A stretch of DNA of 64,000 nt from Agapetus fuscipes (GCA_951799405.1 OX637350.1:9781852-9845851); one strand, 5' to 3'; counted from the stretch's first letter, positions 24,601 to 45,693 are shown. Program-made: numbers and translations. The notes: generated by a model from the sequence alone, not told the origin.

Positions 24601-27600
24601 GATACTATTTTAATCAAAATACACTTTCAGTCTTAAAGTTTGGCACATAAAGACAGAAACTAGTATAACAAAAAAATGAAAATAACATAGAAACTTCTAG
24701 CACAGGGGTGTCCAACTCAAAATCGTGGCAAGCCGGGTTTAGCACTTTTTTAATCGTGGCGGGTTACATTTTTTTTGTTGTACTTTAGTCCATAATAATT
24801 CTGTTGACGGGGGAGGGGGGGAGGGGATGGTAGACACGCAATTTTAAAAGTTCATATTGTCCATAATAATTCTGTTGACCGGGGGGGGGGGGGGGGGGGT
24901 AGGCACGCAATTTCAATCTTCGCGCGCAATTCAAATCTTAATACTTATCAATATCAAATACAATAATCAAATAGTTCAAATTAAATGAGTCTTAATGAAG
25001 TAAGGACTCTTCAACTTACGTCTTGTATAATCTATCTAAACTGCAAAGATATGTTATGGCTCATTTGAAATGCATGCCTACAGACAGGCACATGTAGGTT
25101 CGCGCCTACACATTCTGCATGTGTGCATACAAATAAACAAAACCTCACATGAACATAAACCTTGCTACTCCTGCCGCCGTTCCCTGAACCGGGGTGGCAT
25201 TGGCAAAAGTGAACCGATTTTTACAGCACGGGTGGTCAGCCTCATACCAACCTACAAGTCAAGGAGGTCTTGCTTAGGCAATTTATAACAGTTGAGATCT
25301 GGAGCTTACAACAAAATCAACTTCAAAAACAACAATCAAAAACTCCTACCTTCTTTTCGCATTTTTATTGCGTTCTTCACATTGGTTCTTCATCAAAATC
25401 TCAATTTTCCCAATTTTTGAGTTATGGCTCTTTATTGTAAAGCGTGCGTACATCTTGCGTGTGCCGAAAACAACGAATCCCTTCTCCAAGTATAAATGTC
25501 AACGCTTTAACTATGCCGCGGCGCATACAAATAATGTATCTGACTCACAGCAGCACCTCTTACGAGCGTCTCAGTTGCTATACACTTTATAAACACTAGT
25601 GTCGAGTTTAAAACGTAATATTTTACGTTCAAAATCCAATAACCCATGGCTGTATTATGTCAATATGCGACATAATACAGCGCTTACCAAGTATGACACT
25701 CCACGTTTTAACTTAATCATAACGTAAACAAAAAACCTATTAGGACTTATACAGCGCTTAAAGTTTGCGTCATAGTTTTGATGTATTTTGACAAAACGAT
25801 TTATTCGAGTAACAACGTTAATTTGCTTTTCAACTTTTTAAAGCCAGCGAAATACATTTTATTCTCTTCTGCCATGCTCAGTGAATAATTATTATTTTCT
25901 AAGGTTCCCGAAGCGGCCGCATGGCGCTGAAATCAGTCAAAATTGTGTATGGAAATCTTTATTTTTCCATGATAAATAGAAATCGGGGGAGAAAAAATAA
26001 AACAAGTATTGCATTACAAACATAAAAAATATTACTTCAAATCCTAAAAAGAAAATATACCATTCAATGGCAAATTTACCTACACGATCGTATGCAAAAT
26101 TTGTGTACTTTTTAAATAACTATAAAAAATCAATGAAAAGTATAAAAAAATAATTTTCATCTAGAAAAAATAAAACTAATCAAAATAAATGTTTTGAAAT
26201 AAAAAAAAAGTTATGAATTATTCATAACAACAGTAGAAATCTCCATTTAAGGTATCTCCGTAAATAAAATTATTTTGAATTGGTGTTTGATGGGAAAAAA
26301 TACCTAATTTTATGTGTTAATTTAATCTGGAGAAAAAATGCTACCTTAACATTGAAAATATGGGTTATTTCGGTCATCAAAGTTGGGCGCGCTGACCTCT
26401 CAATCACCCTTAAGCTTTATAATTAAGAAAAAAAATTAATAAACATGCTTGATTTTTTTCATTACTGTAACTATTTTGCGATTTCGTTTCGAAACGAAAA
26501 CATTGCTGCGTTTAAAACGAAACGAAAAACGAAAGTTGCTACTGCTTTTTTTAAACGCTAATGGCGTGTTATAAAGCTAAATCTGCCGTTTTTGTTTCTT
26601 ACACTTTATGGTCTTAGCAAAATAGTTACAGTAATGAAAAAAATCAAGCATGTTTATTAATTTTTTTTCTTAATTATAAAGCTTAAACAAAATATATAAC
26701 TTAAGAATTGCCACCACAAAAAAATATTTCAAAAAACGCGTTTTTTTTACATTTTTAGCTTTTTTTTCGTGTGTGCTGTATTTTGGATTTTTTTTTTGCT
26801 TTTAACTTACAGAACTATACATTGTTTAGGTTTAATACTCAAAAAAATTTCAATAATGTCAATAGTTTTTGAGTAAATATGGAAAAACTGAAACTACTAA
26901 ATGAATTAAATTTTAATTAAATCAAAATTAGCGGAAGCAACTTTTTATACGCTTTTTTTTCAAAACGACTTTTCGTTTAAATTGTAAGCGCGCTTAGTTG
27001 CTTAAAATAAAAAGCAGCTATTTTAAACTGCTTTTCGTTTAAACGGCCACCTCTATCTATAAGTCCAGGAACAAACAAACAACTTTTTTTTTTTCAGCTG
27101 AATTTGCCTGCCTCCAGGAGTTGAACTTAGGAACTGGTTTGTGTTTAGCGCTGAAGCTTGCTGTGCTACCCGGCACAAATGACGTGATCTTGGCGTGTGC
27201 ATTTGATGATGACAAAGTTTACCTTTTCATTGAAAATGACAGCAATCCCAATGAGAGGCAATTTGCCAAAGTACAAACATTGGCAGGTCACGAAGACTGG
27301 GTCAGAGGGCTTGATTTTATTACAATCGGTGAGTTGGCAGGATACTCAGATTTCTTCTTCTATTATCGCCATATCAGGTTCCACCAATGTTAGCAATCAC
27401 AATGGAAAAGCAGTAAAATAAGTATTGTACCGTAATTCTGTTGGGGGTGACCAGTATCTCCCCTGTGCTGTATATTTGCACACTTATTTTAGTCTATATA
27501 GTTTAAGCATATTTCTGCTCTCATTTCCTAATTGCTCCAGTTTTTTTTTACAGAAGACTATAAGTTGGCATGTAAAGAATTACTCATGTCAGTTTCATGG

Positions 27601-30600
27601 CAATCGGTTCAATAGTTTAGTAGTCCATACGAGACAACCATACATACATCTGTTTGATTTTATATATTAGACTAGCTGTACCCTGCCACCCCTTGTGGTG
27701 GCTCGTCTAGTTGGTGTCTTCATGCCGCCATTCTGTTAAGGGTGGTCAGTATCTCCGCACATGTGTCTCCACTGTATTTTGTCCTTGCACGCTTGTTTTA
27801 GTCTAAAAATTTCCCTATCATAAACTGAAAACAGTTTAAGCAAATTTCTGCTCTCATTTCCTTTATTGCTCCAGTTTTTTTACACACAAGACTAAGTTGG
27901 CATGTAAAGAATGACTTATGTAAGTTTCATCGCAATCTGTTCAGTAGTTTAGGAGTCCATACATGACAAACATACATACATCCGTTCGATTTTATATATT
28001 TGATGAATAGAAGATGGTGGCATCACGTAACTGAAGGATTTTTTTACTGTGCCAATCCATTTTTTATGACGTAATAAATGTTTACCATAAGTTAGAACCA
28101 ATATTATAAACAATCCGAAACAAATTGAAATCTATTTCTTGTTTTAGGATTGTTTATTGTACCTGACCTATTACACGTTAATCTAAATCTAAGCTGCAAA
28201 GATATGTATAATTTGAGATTCATATTAAATGCATTCCCACAAGCAGACATGCATAATTTCGCGCTTACACATGCTGCACGTGGACCTACAATATTAAAAA
28301 CCCAATCTCAAATGAACATAAGCCCTGCAACTCTTGCCGACCTTCCCTGAAGCAGGGGTGACATTGGCAAAGTGAACCATTTTTTACAGTATGGGTGGTC
28401 AGCCGCATACCAACCTATCAGTCAAGGAGTACAAGCAATTAATACAATCAAATATATAAAACAAATAAACTCTAAACAATTAAACAGTAAAAAATTAAAA
28501 AACTACAAAACATATTTTTTTAAATTTAATGTTAATGCTTATTCATTAATCATTTTAGACACAAAGTTGTTGTTGGCATCTTGCTCTCAAGACACATATG
28601 TACGCATTTGGTCAATTGAGCCTTTCTGCGAACCGAGCGCTGTGGAAAGTGAAGAGATCAGAATTGAGAAAAAGAAGTTCTTGGTTGGTGGCACTGAATG
28701 GGCCGTCTCACTAGAGACAGTTCTTGCAGGGCATGAAGGCTGGGTCTATGGTGTGCACTGGAATTACCAAGGTATGCTTTACTTACTCGTATTAAATATA
28801 TTTTGAACATTCATAGGATTCATAGTAATATTTTTCAAAAATTCCGAGAACAATTTGATCCTAAATTAAAGGCACTTGTACTGAAATACATGGAATCTCA
28901 AAAGAAAGTTTATAATCATTTGACTTACTGGGTGAAAAAAAAAATCTGAGGGCTGCAGGGGGTATGTCAATCGGTAGTCTGCCTTTTGGAGATTCAGTTG
29001 CTATAGATCAATTTAAGAAGCCACCACGAATTTTGCATTAGAAAGTTTTAGAAAAACGGTGATTCTACAAATAGTTTTTGCTACTTATATGATATACCAA
29101 GCACATTTTTTATTCCAAAACTGGTCAAAAAGTTTCAAAAGACCAGTACATCCCACGGAATTGACACACCGAGCCTTCCCGAGTACAAATGCAGCCTTAT
29201 TTAATTAATAGCATTGTTGAATTTTATTTCAGTTGAATCAAAAAAGCTTAGATTGCTCTCTTCCTCGTTGGATAAAACCCTTATCATATGGGAACCTGAG
29301 ATATCAGACGGGCAAGAAGGTGCTTGGATGGAAAAAGTGAGGGTCGGTGAAGTTGGTGGGAACGGCCTTGGATTCTATGGTGGAAAATTAGGTGCTGATG
29401 GAGAATCTGTAATGGGACATGGTTATATGGGATCGTTCCATCTATGGAAATATACAAAGGTAATAAAAAGTATCTACATTATTTTTCTTCTCATTGTTAT
29501 TCTAGGTCGTATAACCTAAAAGTGGTCTGTCCTCTGAATTTTTGCAAGTCTTGCATCTTCCATATGGTGGGGGGTCTCTTGAAAAACATTTTCTGCTTCT
29601 TTCTTACATAACTATGTCTACAAAACTCCAGACAGACCTTATTGTTCCATTTCTGTACCTACTGTCTTTTAGAGTTCCACCTGCAATGTAGCATAAGGTT
29701 TTCATTTCTGCGACTCTGAAAAGGCTTTTGATTGTGTTATTTTTGGGTATCACCTCTATTCCATGATAGGGCAGACGTATTCTTTATTTCATTTTGATAA
29801 TATTATTAAATGACATGTGTAAACCACATTTTTAATGCTAAATGATTTCTCTTATGGTGTTTTTTTTCTTTACATGTTGTCTTTATTTACTCTTGTGAGA
29901 TGTCATACAACCTGAAATTTTTTAAATTCAAATTGTTACCATAAAACTCTAGTACAAATAATTTGTGAATTGTTGCGTTGTAGGAATCTGATGACTGGCA
30001 ACCTGGTATAGTTTGTGGTGGTCATTTCAATGAAATTGTAGACATGGGCTGGGAGCCGGAAGGTCAATTCATTGTTACAGTCAGCACAGATCAAACCACA
30101 AGAATCCATGCTCCGTGGTTAAGAGAAAATAAATCTGTAACTTGGCATGAGCTGGCACGTCCTCAAGTCCATGGTTACGACATGTCCTGTTTGGCCATTT
30201 TGTCAAGATACAGATTCGCATCCGGTGCTGAAGAAAAAGTTATCCGAACTTTTGATGCGCCGCAAAACTTTGTATCAAATTTCTATAAGATTACTGAAGG
30301 ATCTGATGAACATGCGGATATTGTAGCTGGTAAGATTTTAATTCTAAAAATGACTGAGAAAACTAGATTGAGTATGTGATTTAACTCTTTTGTCATCATT
30401 TTTCCAGCTATGCCAGAGGGTGCGGCAGTTCCATCTCTTGGACTATCAAACAAAGCCGTCTACATGTCTGATCATCAACCAGTGGACCGAAATGAGAGGC
30501 ATATCAAGGACCAGTATCCGGAGAACTATTTTGTACCTGTTGATTTACATGGTATTGTCTATATTTGGTACCAGCTATCTTTATTCAGTATTTGCTAAGC

Positions 30601-33505
30601 TTGCAGTAAACCACTTACCTATGATTCACACAATAATACTCGTAGCATTCAAAAATTAATAATTTATTATTGGATTCCTTGATAAGTCAATAAAAAACAA
30701 TTATACTTTATCTGAAAAATTGCTTATGTGTTATTGCTTTTATTGATTCTTACTATTTGCATCAAATTGTTAGATATTCAACCTGTGATTACTAAACATA
30801 ATAGATTTCATTTTTAGAACCTCCGACAGAAGAAACGTTGATGCAAAATACCTTATGGCCAGAAGTGAACAAACTTTATGGCCATGGCTATGAAGTATAC
30901 TCCATGGCCGCCACAAAAGATGGAAAACTATTGGCTTCTGCGTGTAAGGCAACAACTCTCCAGCATGCAGCCATAATATTATGGTATTTTCCTCTTGATC
31001 ATCATAACCGCATATTTAACATATTAATTTGGTAGGTCTGAAACATTAAATTTGATTTATCATTCTAGGGATACAAGTTTATGGGCGCAGATACAAAGTC
31101 TGCCGTCGCATTCCTTGACAGTCACTCAACTGTCATTCTCTCCCGATGGTTTGTCCTTGCTCTCTGTATCTAGAGACAGACGGTGGTCAGTCTTTAGGAG
31201 AGACTCCACGGAGCACAACCAATTCTCTCTAATAGCAACCACAGACAAGTCCAACGGAATCCATACGAGAATAATTTGGTCGTGCGCATGGACACATGAC
31301 TCGAAAATATTTTCTACAAGCTCTAGAGAAGGAAAGGTAAATAATGTATCTAGAAGTATTGTCAAAATATATTGTATTCAAACATCAAAACATTTCTTTA
31401 ATTTTTATTTTAATGATTAACAAGAAATGGCATCTTACTAAAAAGTTCCAAGCAAACAAACTGTTTGAAAAATCTGAGACTGTAGTATTGTTGAGAAGCA
31501 TGGTCCTTTCTCCATAGGGCCATATCTGAAATACTTATTGCTGTCATCATCAACAAGGAATTGAGAAGTATTCCTTGCTAAACTTGTCTTATATCTCCTT
31601 ACTACAGTTTTTGGATCACAAATCATAGCTGTACTTGCTACCAGCCATCATTCAAACCGTAAAAACTATAGTTGGTGAATGTGAATTTTTCCCATAGTAA
31701 CATGTTGGCCATAGAATAAAATAGGTATACAATAAAAAAGAGATAAGATGGCAGCGTCATGTCTCATTCTTATCTGTCATTGTTGCCTGGGAATTTATTA
31801 TAAACAAGACCTCACTGAAAACTTAGGGTGCTCTATCCCCGCATACCTCATCTAATTCATTCATATTCAACATCTTTTTAAGACATTTCCTTTTTTAACA
31901 TTCACTCTGTAATGCTTGATGATTACAGATTGTTGCCTGGCATGAGACAGATCATCCCAGTGGAACATCTTTGGGAAGTTTCTCTGTGGCAGCTCCCGTC
32001 CTTGAGCTGAAATCTCAGTCAGTAACAGCGTCATCGTTTGCACCAGTACAGTTGGAAGACAAGTATCTATTAGCTGCCGGAACAGAAACAGGACAAATAG
32101 TGCTTTACACTCTACAAAAAAGTGACAATGAAAAAGAATGGAATCTTTTACTGACAATAGATGAGTAAGTATTTGTGTACACAAAAGATTTTAATGTTAT
32201 TTATTTTTAATAGGCATTGTAAGCATTCTCTCAGGATTCATTCAAAGGTAAATGATAAATGTGCCCAACGATAAACTGATGATATTGTGTAATTTGACAT
32301 CAATAAAGTGATTTCTGAATCTTCGACAATTCAGCCTATTTACGTTGATCAATTTTAAAAATGTAATTTGTCATGTATATTTCTTGACTTATAGGTTGGT
32401 ATGCGGCTGACCACCCATACTGTGAAAAAATGGTTCACTTTGCCAATGTCACCCCTGTCTCAGGGAAGGACGGCAAGAGTTGCAGGGCTTATGTTCATTT
32501 GAGATGAGTTCTTATAATGTAGGTCCACATGTGGCATGTGTTAGCGCGAAATTATACATGTCTGCTTGTGGGAATGCATTTGATATAAATCTTAAATGGT
32601 ATATATCCTTGCAGCTTAGATTAGATTAGATATGACAAGGTATGCCTTCATTCAATAATAATTTTTATTCACTTCTATCTATCTAATCATTATAATTTTT
32701 TTTAATCCGGTTTATGAAATTGCCTAAATTGCCAAAATAAATATGTTTTGACCATGTTTTGACAAAGAATAGGAATGTTTTTCACACCATTTCCTAAATT
32801 TTCTCCACTCAATAGGGTAATTTCACTTTTTTTATTTCATAAAATGATAAGACTACATTTGTAAAATGCGTTAGCAGATGCGTTTTTAAAAAAACAATAT
32901 CTGACGTTGCTTTTAAATTATAGCTCTTTCAAATTTGCGCATTTTTGATTTCCGGTAAAACAGGCCATTTTTTTATTTCGACGGATGTGACAATCGATGG
33001 ATCTTCGGATCTTAGGAGTGTACTGACGGGCCCAGGTAGTCTGGCGGATCCATCAACGTCATTTTGACGTCGCGGCTTGGCTAGCCGGCCGGACTGTGTT
33101 TTGGCGGTACTCAAATTCTCGGCATTTTATTTTAGAAAATTATCAATGATATTATAATTTTCTACTTAAAATATATGGTTGTGATCCTTGTAATGTACTC
33201 TACACAACCATAACAGTTTCAACCGTATTCCCCACCACTGCAATTACCCTATTCCGCTCTTACACATTTCCAATAACATGTGTTACAAGTCAACATTGTA
33301 ACTAGCAAGTTTTTTATACAAAACAAAAACTATAAAAAAATTATCACATTCTTATTTCAGGGCACACCATTTAACCATTACAAGACTGGCTTTTCGTCCC
33401 CTTGTCGGGGAAGCAGGACATAAACAAAGCAACAAGAACGTTCTCCAACTTGCGAGTGCATCCAGCGACTATTCACTCAAAATCTTCAGCATAAACTACA
33501 AATAA
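21648..33505 (+). CDS. Elp2: Elongator complex protein 2 (WD40 subunit), 11 exons
   Basis: Scaffold subunit of Elongator, which modifies wobble uridines of tRNAs; family members fold as two WD40 propellers. Exons: 21648-21773, 22034-22349, 27098-27328, 28559-28771, 29233-29459, 29984-30329, 30408-30551, 30818-30983, 31069-31336, 31929-32164, 33361-33505. All junctions are GT/AG, phases agree, and the sum is 2418 nt (805 aa; human ELP2 is about 826). Family landmarks in order: ACNRTP near the N-terminus, [88 protein letters not shown] and RIIWSC. I chose the start at 21648 because family proteins begin close to the YIS-ACNRTP block; an in-frame ATG at 21606 would add 14 residues. Intron 2 (4.7 kb) carries a hAT composite, and other introns carry LINE tails. 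Converges with l(3)mbt. Confidence 0.95.
24085..24400 (-). pseudogene. LINE ORF2 C-terminal fragment
   Basis: [30 protein letters not shown]. The 3' end reads GGAATGGCGACAGAGTTACAG then TTACAG repeats. Same family as 14645 but a different subfamily; inside the TTAA insertion. Confidence 0.75.
24785..24912. repeat. Duplicated G-run segment
   Basis: GTCCATAATAATTCTGTTGAC plus a G run plus AGRCACGCAATTT occurs twice; the second has about 20 uninterrupted Gs. A hAT-like end CAGGGGTGTCCAACTC precedes it at 24704. Confidence 0.6.
25025..25268 (-). repeat. LINE 3' module (copy 11)
   Basis: Very close to copy 14, both with GGTAGGTTCGCGCC-type variants: a distinct subfamily. Confidence 0.7.
27425..28000. 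repeat. Two tandem copies of a 240-300-bp repeat
   Basis: 27425-27665 and 27700-28000 share GGTGACCAGTATCTCC-type start, GCTCTCATTTCCT.ATTGCTCC, AAGTTGGCATGTAAAGAAT, and the ending ATACATACATC.GTT.GATTTTATATAT. In Elp2 intron 3. The first line is LINE-3'-like; the end is the widespread 'CAATCGGTTCA.TAGTTTAG' tail. Confidence 0.65.
28178..28428 (-). repeat. LINE 3' module (copy 12)
   Basis: In Elp2 intron 3, ending 130 nt before exon 4. Confidence 0.7.
31835..31915 (-). repeat. LINE ORF relic next to Elp2 exon 10
   Basis: GCATACCTCATC...ATTCATATTCAACATCTTT...TTCACTCTGTAAT aligns with the minus-strand LINE copies at 24171-24240. Ends about 13 nt before the splice acceptor. Confidence 0.5.
32345..32635 (+). 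repeat. LINE 3' module (copy 13)
   Basis: In Elp2 intron 10; ends with TTAGATTAGATA. Confidence 0.7.
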
Positions 33506-33522
33506 AAAATATATTTTAAATC

Positions 33523-33528
33523 AATAAA
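33523..33528 (+). promoter_or_regulatory. Poly(A) signal of Elp2
   Basis: AATAAA 18 nt after the Elp2 stop codon, so the 3'UTR would be very short. Position-based inference. Confidence 0.6.
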
Positions 33529-33558
33529 TTGAAAAGAACCAACATGAATTAAAAATGT

Positions 33559-33564
33559 TTTATT
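33559..33564 (-). promoter_or_regulatory. Candidate poly(A) signal of l(3)mbt
   Basis: AATAAA on the minus strand, about 870 nt beyond the l(3)mbt stop. If used, the two convergent 3'UTRs would lie within tens of bases of each other. I saw no nearer canonical hexamer; variants are possible. Confidence 0.35.
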
Positions 33565-34430
33565 TCAATTAGCGCTATTCCAATAATTTTACGAACTATC
33601 TGGTAAGTATATAATATTTATATACGGAGAAACAATTTTTATATTTTACAACATGAATTCTTCAAATAAGTACATGTAAAAAAATATATTATATCGTTTA
33701 CACACACATGCGCAGCACCAATCATTTCCTCATGTGTTTCTTTAGATAAATCATCGAGCAGAACAAATCTTTGACCTGATGACTTAGGGAAAACTATTCG
33801 GTACATAGTATAATATTTCATTTGTAACTCTAAATAAATTTAGTTGATATTAAGTGGGTACTAATTACATATGTATATCCTAATCAGAGATCCATCTAGA
33901 ACACAATAACTAGTTACCTAAAAAAATGATTATGAAAATACAAACAAGTTGTAAGCCTAGATCAAGTATTATGAAAAATTTACCCCTTTTTCCTAAGTTA
34001 ATTTGGAATTTTTCTAATATAATAAGGACTTGTGATCTGAATAAATTCAATACAAAAATTTAGGGGTTGGTACACAATATTCATACGGATATAATAAAAA
34101 TTGACTTTTTGCCACTTAAACATACAAACATGCATTTTTGGATCGCTTATCATACATTTGTCTCTATAAGAAAAACTGTCATGCAATCAGAAAATAAAAT
34201 GATTTCAAAAAGTCAATCATATCAATTCATACTAAAATACATGTTAAATATTAAGTTCAAAGAATAAGACATTTTTTTTATATAAACAATAGGATAGGGA
34301 TATCTTATATATTAATCAATAACAACAGCCAATGGTCACATTTAAAAAATGAAAAAAATATATACTTTAGTAGGTGTATAATTCTAATGACTCTGTACAC
34401 ACATTACATGGAAAAATCAATAGCGATTAG

Positions 34431-42391
<7,961 letters not shown>

Positions 42392-43446
42392 CTTTATGGA
42401 GGCACTAAAACAAGCACAAGTTTTTACAATTTAACATTTGAGTTGTTAATAGTAGTCGGGAAATATATTTTTAAGTTTTGTTATTGTTCTGCCTACATCT
42501 GATGATTTTTTTCTCTAACATGACAGTCGGAGAAAATTATAATCAAATTATATTTGATAATCATAAAATGTAACTATTTATTTGCCCTAGATACTTATTG
42601 AACATAAATTCAAGCATTATCACTTTTTTACTTTAACAAATGCAATACAACTGTTGGGTTATATATTGGTATGTTTAAACTTCTCTAACTTGAGTGTGAC
42701 ATAATAAATAATAGTTATTCATTGTTCTAAATGAAGAAAATGAAAGACAATCAATTTACTTAAGTACATGAACCACTTTCGTTTATTCTGTGCAAAAACG
42801 TCACACATGGAAATGAGATATTAAAATCTGTGCCAAACACTTGGGAATTATACCAACATAGGTAGTAAAAATCGTTTTTCATGACATACACTGCATAAAC
42901 TTATTCCCGAATTATAAAGAATATAATGAACAAGAAGTAAATAAATATTATTTGTTTGCTTCAATAGACCCAGTCATTAAATATGAGACGTAATCATAAG
43001 CGGAGTATGATATATGTGTTTATTTCACGATTTAAAGTAAAATCGAAACAATGCGCGATATTGGTGAGACTTCACAGTGCTTATTTTTACTTTGAAAACA
43101 TTATTACACCGCTGTATGAAATATTAATCAAAAGAAAGCATTTAAAAACTGACACATTCATTTTTATGTATTGTTTATTTAAAATATTTCCTTCACATTA
43201 CCAAATTAAAGATTTAAGTTTGCAACAATCGCACTCGTGTATTTTCGCATCTTGAAAATTCACTTTTTCGTGATGTTGGACCTTGTATTAAGTTGCATAA
43301 AATAAGATAAGTGATTATCTTTCACAAATTAAGTTATAAATAAATAAACCACTTCACTTTTTGAAAACATGGAAAATTCATTGCATATTATCAAATCATG
43401 ATTTCATAAATTAATTAAATACAAAGTCAGCACTGACAATATTTAC

Positions 43447-43510
43447 CTGCCATCAGCTAGCCACCATAGCGATCTGGCAGCGTTGCAACTTCTTGGTATG
43501 GGTGGGCTCA
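43447..43510 (-). other. l(3)mbt: Probable 5'UTR exon of l(3)mbt
   Basis: A good donor (GGCAG then GTAAAT, exon end at 43447) lies upstream of the acceptor TTTTAG that opens the ATG exon at 42404. The 5' edge is not defined; 43510 is arbitrary. The exon carries a five-codon upstream ORF (43453-43467, ATG to TGA). Inferred from splice signals only. Confidence 0.45.
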
Positions 43511-44154
43511 CAGGCTTACAAGGATTCAATATCAATGTATGTGTATTGAATTTATTTACACCTTCGTGACCTTTGTGGCCCAGTAAACAAATAAAAAAAT
43601 ACTTTATTAATTTAGAAATAAATTTCAAATTCATTTTCAATATTTTCGATTCATTTAAAGAATTGTTTTCAAATTAAAACATTGTTCTCCCAAGCATACC
43701 ATAAAAATGTCGTAGGTTGCCCTCCATCATATTTTTGTCTCAACCAATCCAAACTCATCGTCACATTGTGACGCATTTCGCGCCCTTCGTAAATTTAGAA
43801 GATTTAAATGCGGAAAGAGGTCAGGAAATGCATAGAAGCTAAAAAAAATACTTTCGTTTGCAAATTATCAAATTGAGGATAGAAACCAAGTCATTCACAA
43901 ACTTATTTCTTTCTAAATCGGTGACCACATATTTTCTATTGAATTTCTAATTCGCGCCCAAAAATACTTTTTACGACGTTGCCATATGGAATAGTGTAAA
44001 GTTTTTGATAAGTAGCTAAAAATGTAAGATTTTCAGGGTAATTTCACATTGTTGCTTTTTCAATATGAATAATATTGCAACACACAAAAAAATACCTTAG
44101 TAGATGTGTAGTTATCCAGTTATCCCTAGCAAATATTCTTCCTTACCCTTTCGA

Positions 44155-44400
44155 TACTGTATTCTGCCGCCGCTCCACTAGGGGTGGCTGGCACCTCCGC
44201 AGATGCGTCTCCATTTTTTTTTGTCCTTGCATACCTCTTTCATCTCTTCAAAATTCATCACTTTCTTCATACATACTCTGCAAGTTCCATTCTTTCGCAA
44301 TCTCACCCATTTGGTCTATCCATTCCTTCCTCGGTCTTCCCTTTCCACGCTTTCCTCTAACATTTCCTCCGTACACTTTCTTCGTTAGTCGTTCATCATC
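44155..44400 (-). pseudogene. LINE ORF2 C-terminal fragment, decayed
   Basis: DERLTKKVYGGNVRGKRGKG and PRKEWIDQMGEIAKEWNLQS, then broken frame and the GCCACCCCTAGTGGAGCGG end. Confidence 0.7.
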
Positions 44401-45693
44401 CACTGCGAGAAAAAAGTCTAATCTAGAAATTGAATAACATAGTAACATCAAAACAATAATTTATTGAATTAATTTTATAATCAGATTTCATAAATAAATC
44501 TCTCATATCCGGAGTATGAATCCCATATGCAATCAAATAGGTGCCTACCAATTAATTATTATTATTTAACAAGCTCTTTCAAACTTGATTTTAATGATTA
44601 CTATTGTTTCTATTTAAGATTGCTGCATAGTTGTAGAATTGTTCCAGCCTGATATTTTCTCTTCTGCCAAAGGGACTCTGTTGACAAAAAATTGTGATGT
44701 CACACATTGGGTTGCTAAAAAAAAGGTACACTCATATAATGATCAATGAAACATATTTTGCATGTTTTTATTTGGAGACAATGAATTACTTCTTGAGAAA
44801 AACTGTGTTTCCTCAGCAGGGGCATGCACTAATTCAGAAGATTGCACTTTCACGTATCTCACGCCAGCATTACACTCATGATCATGAACAGGAAGAAGGA
44901 AAGTAGTGAGGGCAAGGTAAAAAGAAAAGAAAATGGAAATAGTATTTATTTATTAGATTTAAAAAATAAAATAATCATCATTAGAGAAGAAAATGAACTG
45001 AAATTACAAAGTCAGCAGCCTCTTCCTGTTGCGAACACGTGTTAGATCACCAAAGTTAAACAAAATTATTTGATACTTGGACAATCAGTCACGGTATCTC
45101 GGGCTGAAATAGCAATAATCATTAACTACAATTAAGAAGTAAAATATAATTAATTGTACAGTAATATACACTGTTTATAAAAAAACTAAAATAACAATTG
45201 AATAAACCTATTGATATCAATGTATTGCCTAAAATCAGACACTTTCAATAAATCAACCGTAAATGCTGATTAAAACCAGATTTAGTGCTAGGGTTTAAAT
45301 TTGGTCACATGAAAATGGTTATCAGGGCACCGCGGGTAAATAAGGATTCCGAAACCAGTCGTACATTGATAAATTTTACTCGCCCCGTAACCGCATACAA
45401 ATTGTTTTTGATTTTAATATTTTAAAAATGAAAGGTTACAAAGTGAATGCCTCATCAATTAATGATAAGGAGAAATAAGCCTAAAATGGCACAATGATGC
45501 CTATGTGTTAAATTTTACTCCACACTTTTTAAAAATTAAGGATTCATATTTTATTGTGTATTTTTTTGTTGCAATTATTTAGTAGAGCAATTATTACATT
45601 ATTGGTTTTTCAAAAAGAAACATCCAATAAGTCTACAGCATCCAATAATCTTACAGCAAAGAATATTTTTTTCTGAACAGGAAAAAACATGGA

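Larger units (their letters stand above)
23445..26409. mobile_element. TTAA-flanked insertion nested in the hAT arm
   Basis: Target TTAA is duplicated at 23441-23444 and 26410-26413. Removing the insert restores the continuous arm seen at 2390-2430. Termini share GGGT-N4-GAGAG in inverted orientation, in the style of piggyBac-like elements. The interior carries a LINE C-terminus (minus, about 24085-24400), a G-rich duplicated stretch, a LINE 3' module (25025-25268), and a hairpin at 25654-25682. No transposase frame is seen. Confidence 0.65.
23105..27055. mobile_element. hAT-type element in Elp2 intron 2, itself interrupted
   Basis: Ends TAGAGATGG (23105) and CCACCTCTA (27055) are inverted with one mismatch and flanked by an exact 8-bp duplication TCTATAAG (23097-23104, 27056-27063), the hAT signature. 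The element is a large inverted repeat: arms 23205-23444 plus 26414-26477, and 26566-26930, around an AT-rich centre with mirrored TTTCGTTTCGAAACGAAA. No transposase is visible. It inserted into a remnant of the common LINE 3' module (CATACCAATCTATAAG). A 2965-bp TTAA-flanked insertion splits the left arm. Confidence 0.8.

Noticed and set aside
33639..33821. Small gene between Elp2 and l(3)mbt
   Set aside because: 60-codon frame in what is probably the l(3)mbt 3'UTR; no family resemblance.
34067..34267. 66-codon plus frame
   Set aside because: AT-rich 3'UTR or intergenic sequence, no features.
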